From positions 1 through 14,569 of the forward strand of contig JAKCCY010000064.1 in NCBI GenBank assembly GCA_021838765.1: a DNA stretch of 14,569 bases, written 5' to 3'. Made by a program: the position numbers and the translations under genes. Position 1 is the first letter of the stretch. Every line of letters starts with the position of its first letter. The notes under the pieces are model-generated. The model saw nothing but the letters and a program-made list of their open reading frames with translations. It was not told where the DNA came from and searched no databases. Source of the DNA: Nitrospirota bacterium. GTDB lineage: Bacteria > Nitrospirota_A > Leptospirillia > Leptospirillales > Leptospirillaceae. Of this stretch, positions 14,499 through 14,569 are shown piece by piece.

Positions 14499-14556
14499 TA
14501 TCGCATTCCTCCCATCTCTTGGCTGATTAAACCCTAAGAGATGGTATCCTGCGATA
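14499..14556. repeat. Interrupted inverted repeat upstream of the TnpB fragment
   Basis: Outer arms TATCGCA (14499-14505) and TGCGATA (14550-14556) and inner arms CCATCTCTT (14512-14520) and AAGAGATGG (14536-14544) pair perfectly around a 15-nt loop, with a 6/5-nt internal loop between them. It may be the left-end structure of the TnpB element or an unrelated operator. Confidence 0.45.
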
Positions 14557-14569
14557 AACACTGACGAAA

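Larger units (their letters stand above)
13872..14556. mobile_element. Decayed IS200/IS605-type remnant region
   Basis: The region holds a broken TnpA on plus, a TnpB N-terminal fragment on minus, and three hairpins or inverted repeats (13872-13893, 14201-14229, 14499-14556). It contains no intact ORF. The two gene remnants converge, which is not a usual IS605 arrangement, so two elements or a rearrangement are likely. Exact ends cannot be defined by eye. Confidence 0.55.

Noticed and set aside
14224..14526. Plus-strand open frame of 100 codons at the right edge
   Set aside because: The minus strand of the same region carries the TnpB-like text, so the plus frame is a shadow.
1..14569. CRISPR array, tRNA or rRNA gene, or prophage genes
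   Set aside because: I saw no regularly spaced repeats, no tRNA-like cloverleaf and no phage proteins in the window. A tool search (CRISPRCasFinder, tRNAscan-SE, Infernal) would settle this.

Overview
The window is ordinary bacterial chromosome, densely packed and moderately GC-rich by eye, with an eroded transposon remnant at its right end. The protein set is a stand-alone hopanoid C-3 methylase, an NfeD/slipin pair, the molybdenum genes mop and modD, glycogen phosphorylase, an Slp-type lipoprotein and a c-di-GMP phosphodiesterase. Together these suggest a Gram-negative, environmental, hopanoid-making bacterium. I lean towards a Leptospirillum-like member of the Nitrospirota. That is inference from protein style and could not be checked by a search.

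Left part (1-2321): the 3' end of a SagB-type nitroreductase runs off the left edge. Two translationally coupled small genes of unknown function (423-1054, minus) converge on it. They diverge from mop (1126-1332), a molbindin, which is followed by an intrinsic terminator and then modD (1448-2302), with a second clean terminator behind it.

Centre-left (2340-5860): a membrane quality-control operon holds a long-form NfeD protease and a slipin whose start overlaps the nfeD stop as ATGA. Next is a 34-residue single-span membrane protein with a perfect Shine-Dalgarno, then a possibly structured non-coding stretch. A YdfG-like short-chain dehydrogenase (SDR) follows, with a good promoter and a GTG start.

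Centre-right (5887-11340, all minus): read in transcription order, this is glycogen phosphorylase, a second SDR, a GNAT acetyltransferase coupled to it by ATGA, and a PAS-EAL-CZB phosphodiesterase. The phosphodiesterase appears to have its own promoter so close to the ATG that the message could be leaderless. The EAL catalytic residues and the four CZB zinc-ligand positions are all present, so the protein could link zinc or oxidant status and a PAS signal to c-di-GMP breakdown.

Right part (11304-14569): an Slp-family lipoprotein with a Met/Gly/Pro-rich tail (minus) is divergent from hpnR (plus), and palindromic sequence lies upstream of hpnR. Beyond hpnR there is no intact gene. The last 780 bases hold a frameshifted IS200/IS605 TnpA remnant on plus, a TnpB N-terminal fragment on minus, and strong hairpins that may be old element ends.

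I did not find a convincing new multi-gene system. The points most worth a second look are the PAS-EAL-CZB protein, the TnpA/TnpB remnants, the 34-residue protein behind the slipin, and the coupled orphan genes facing mop.
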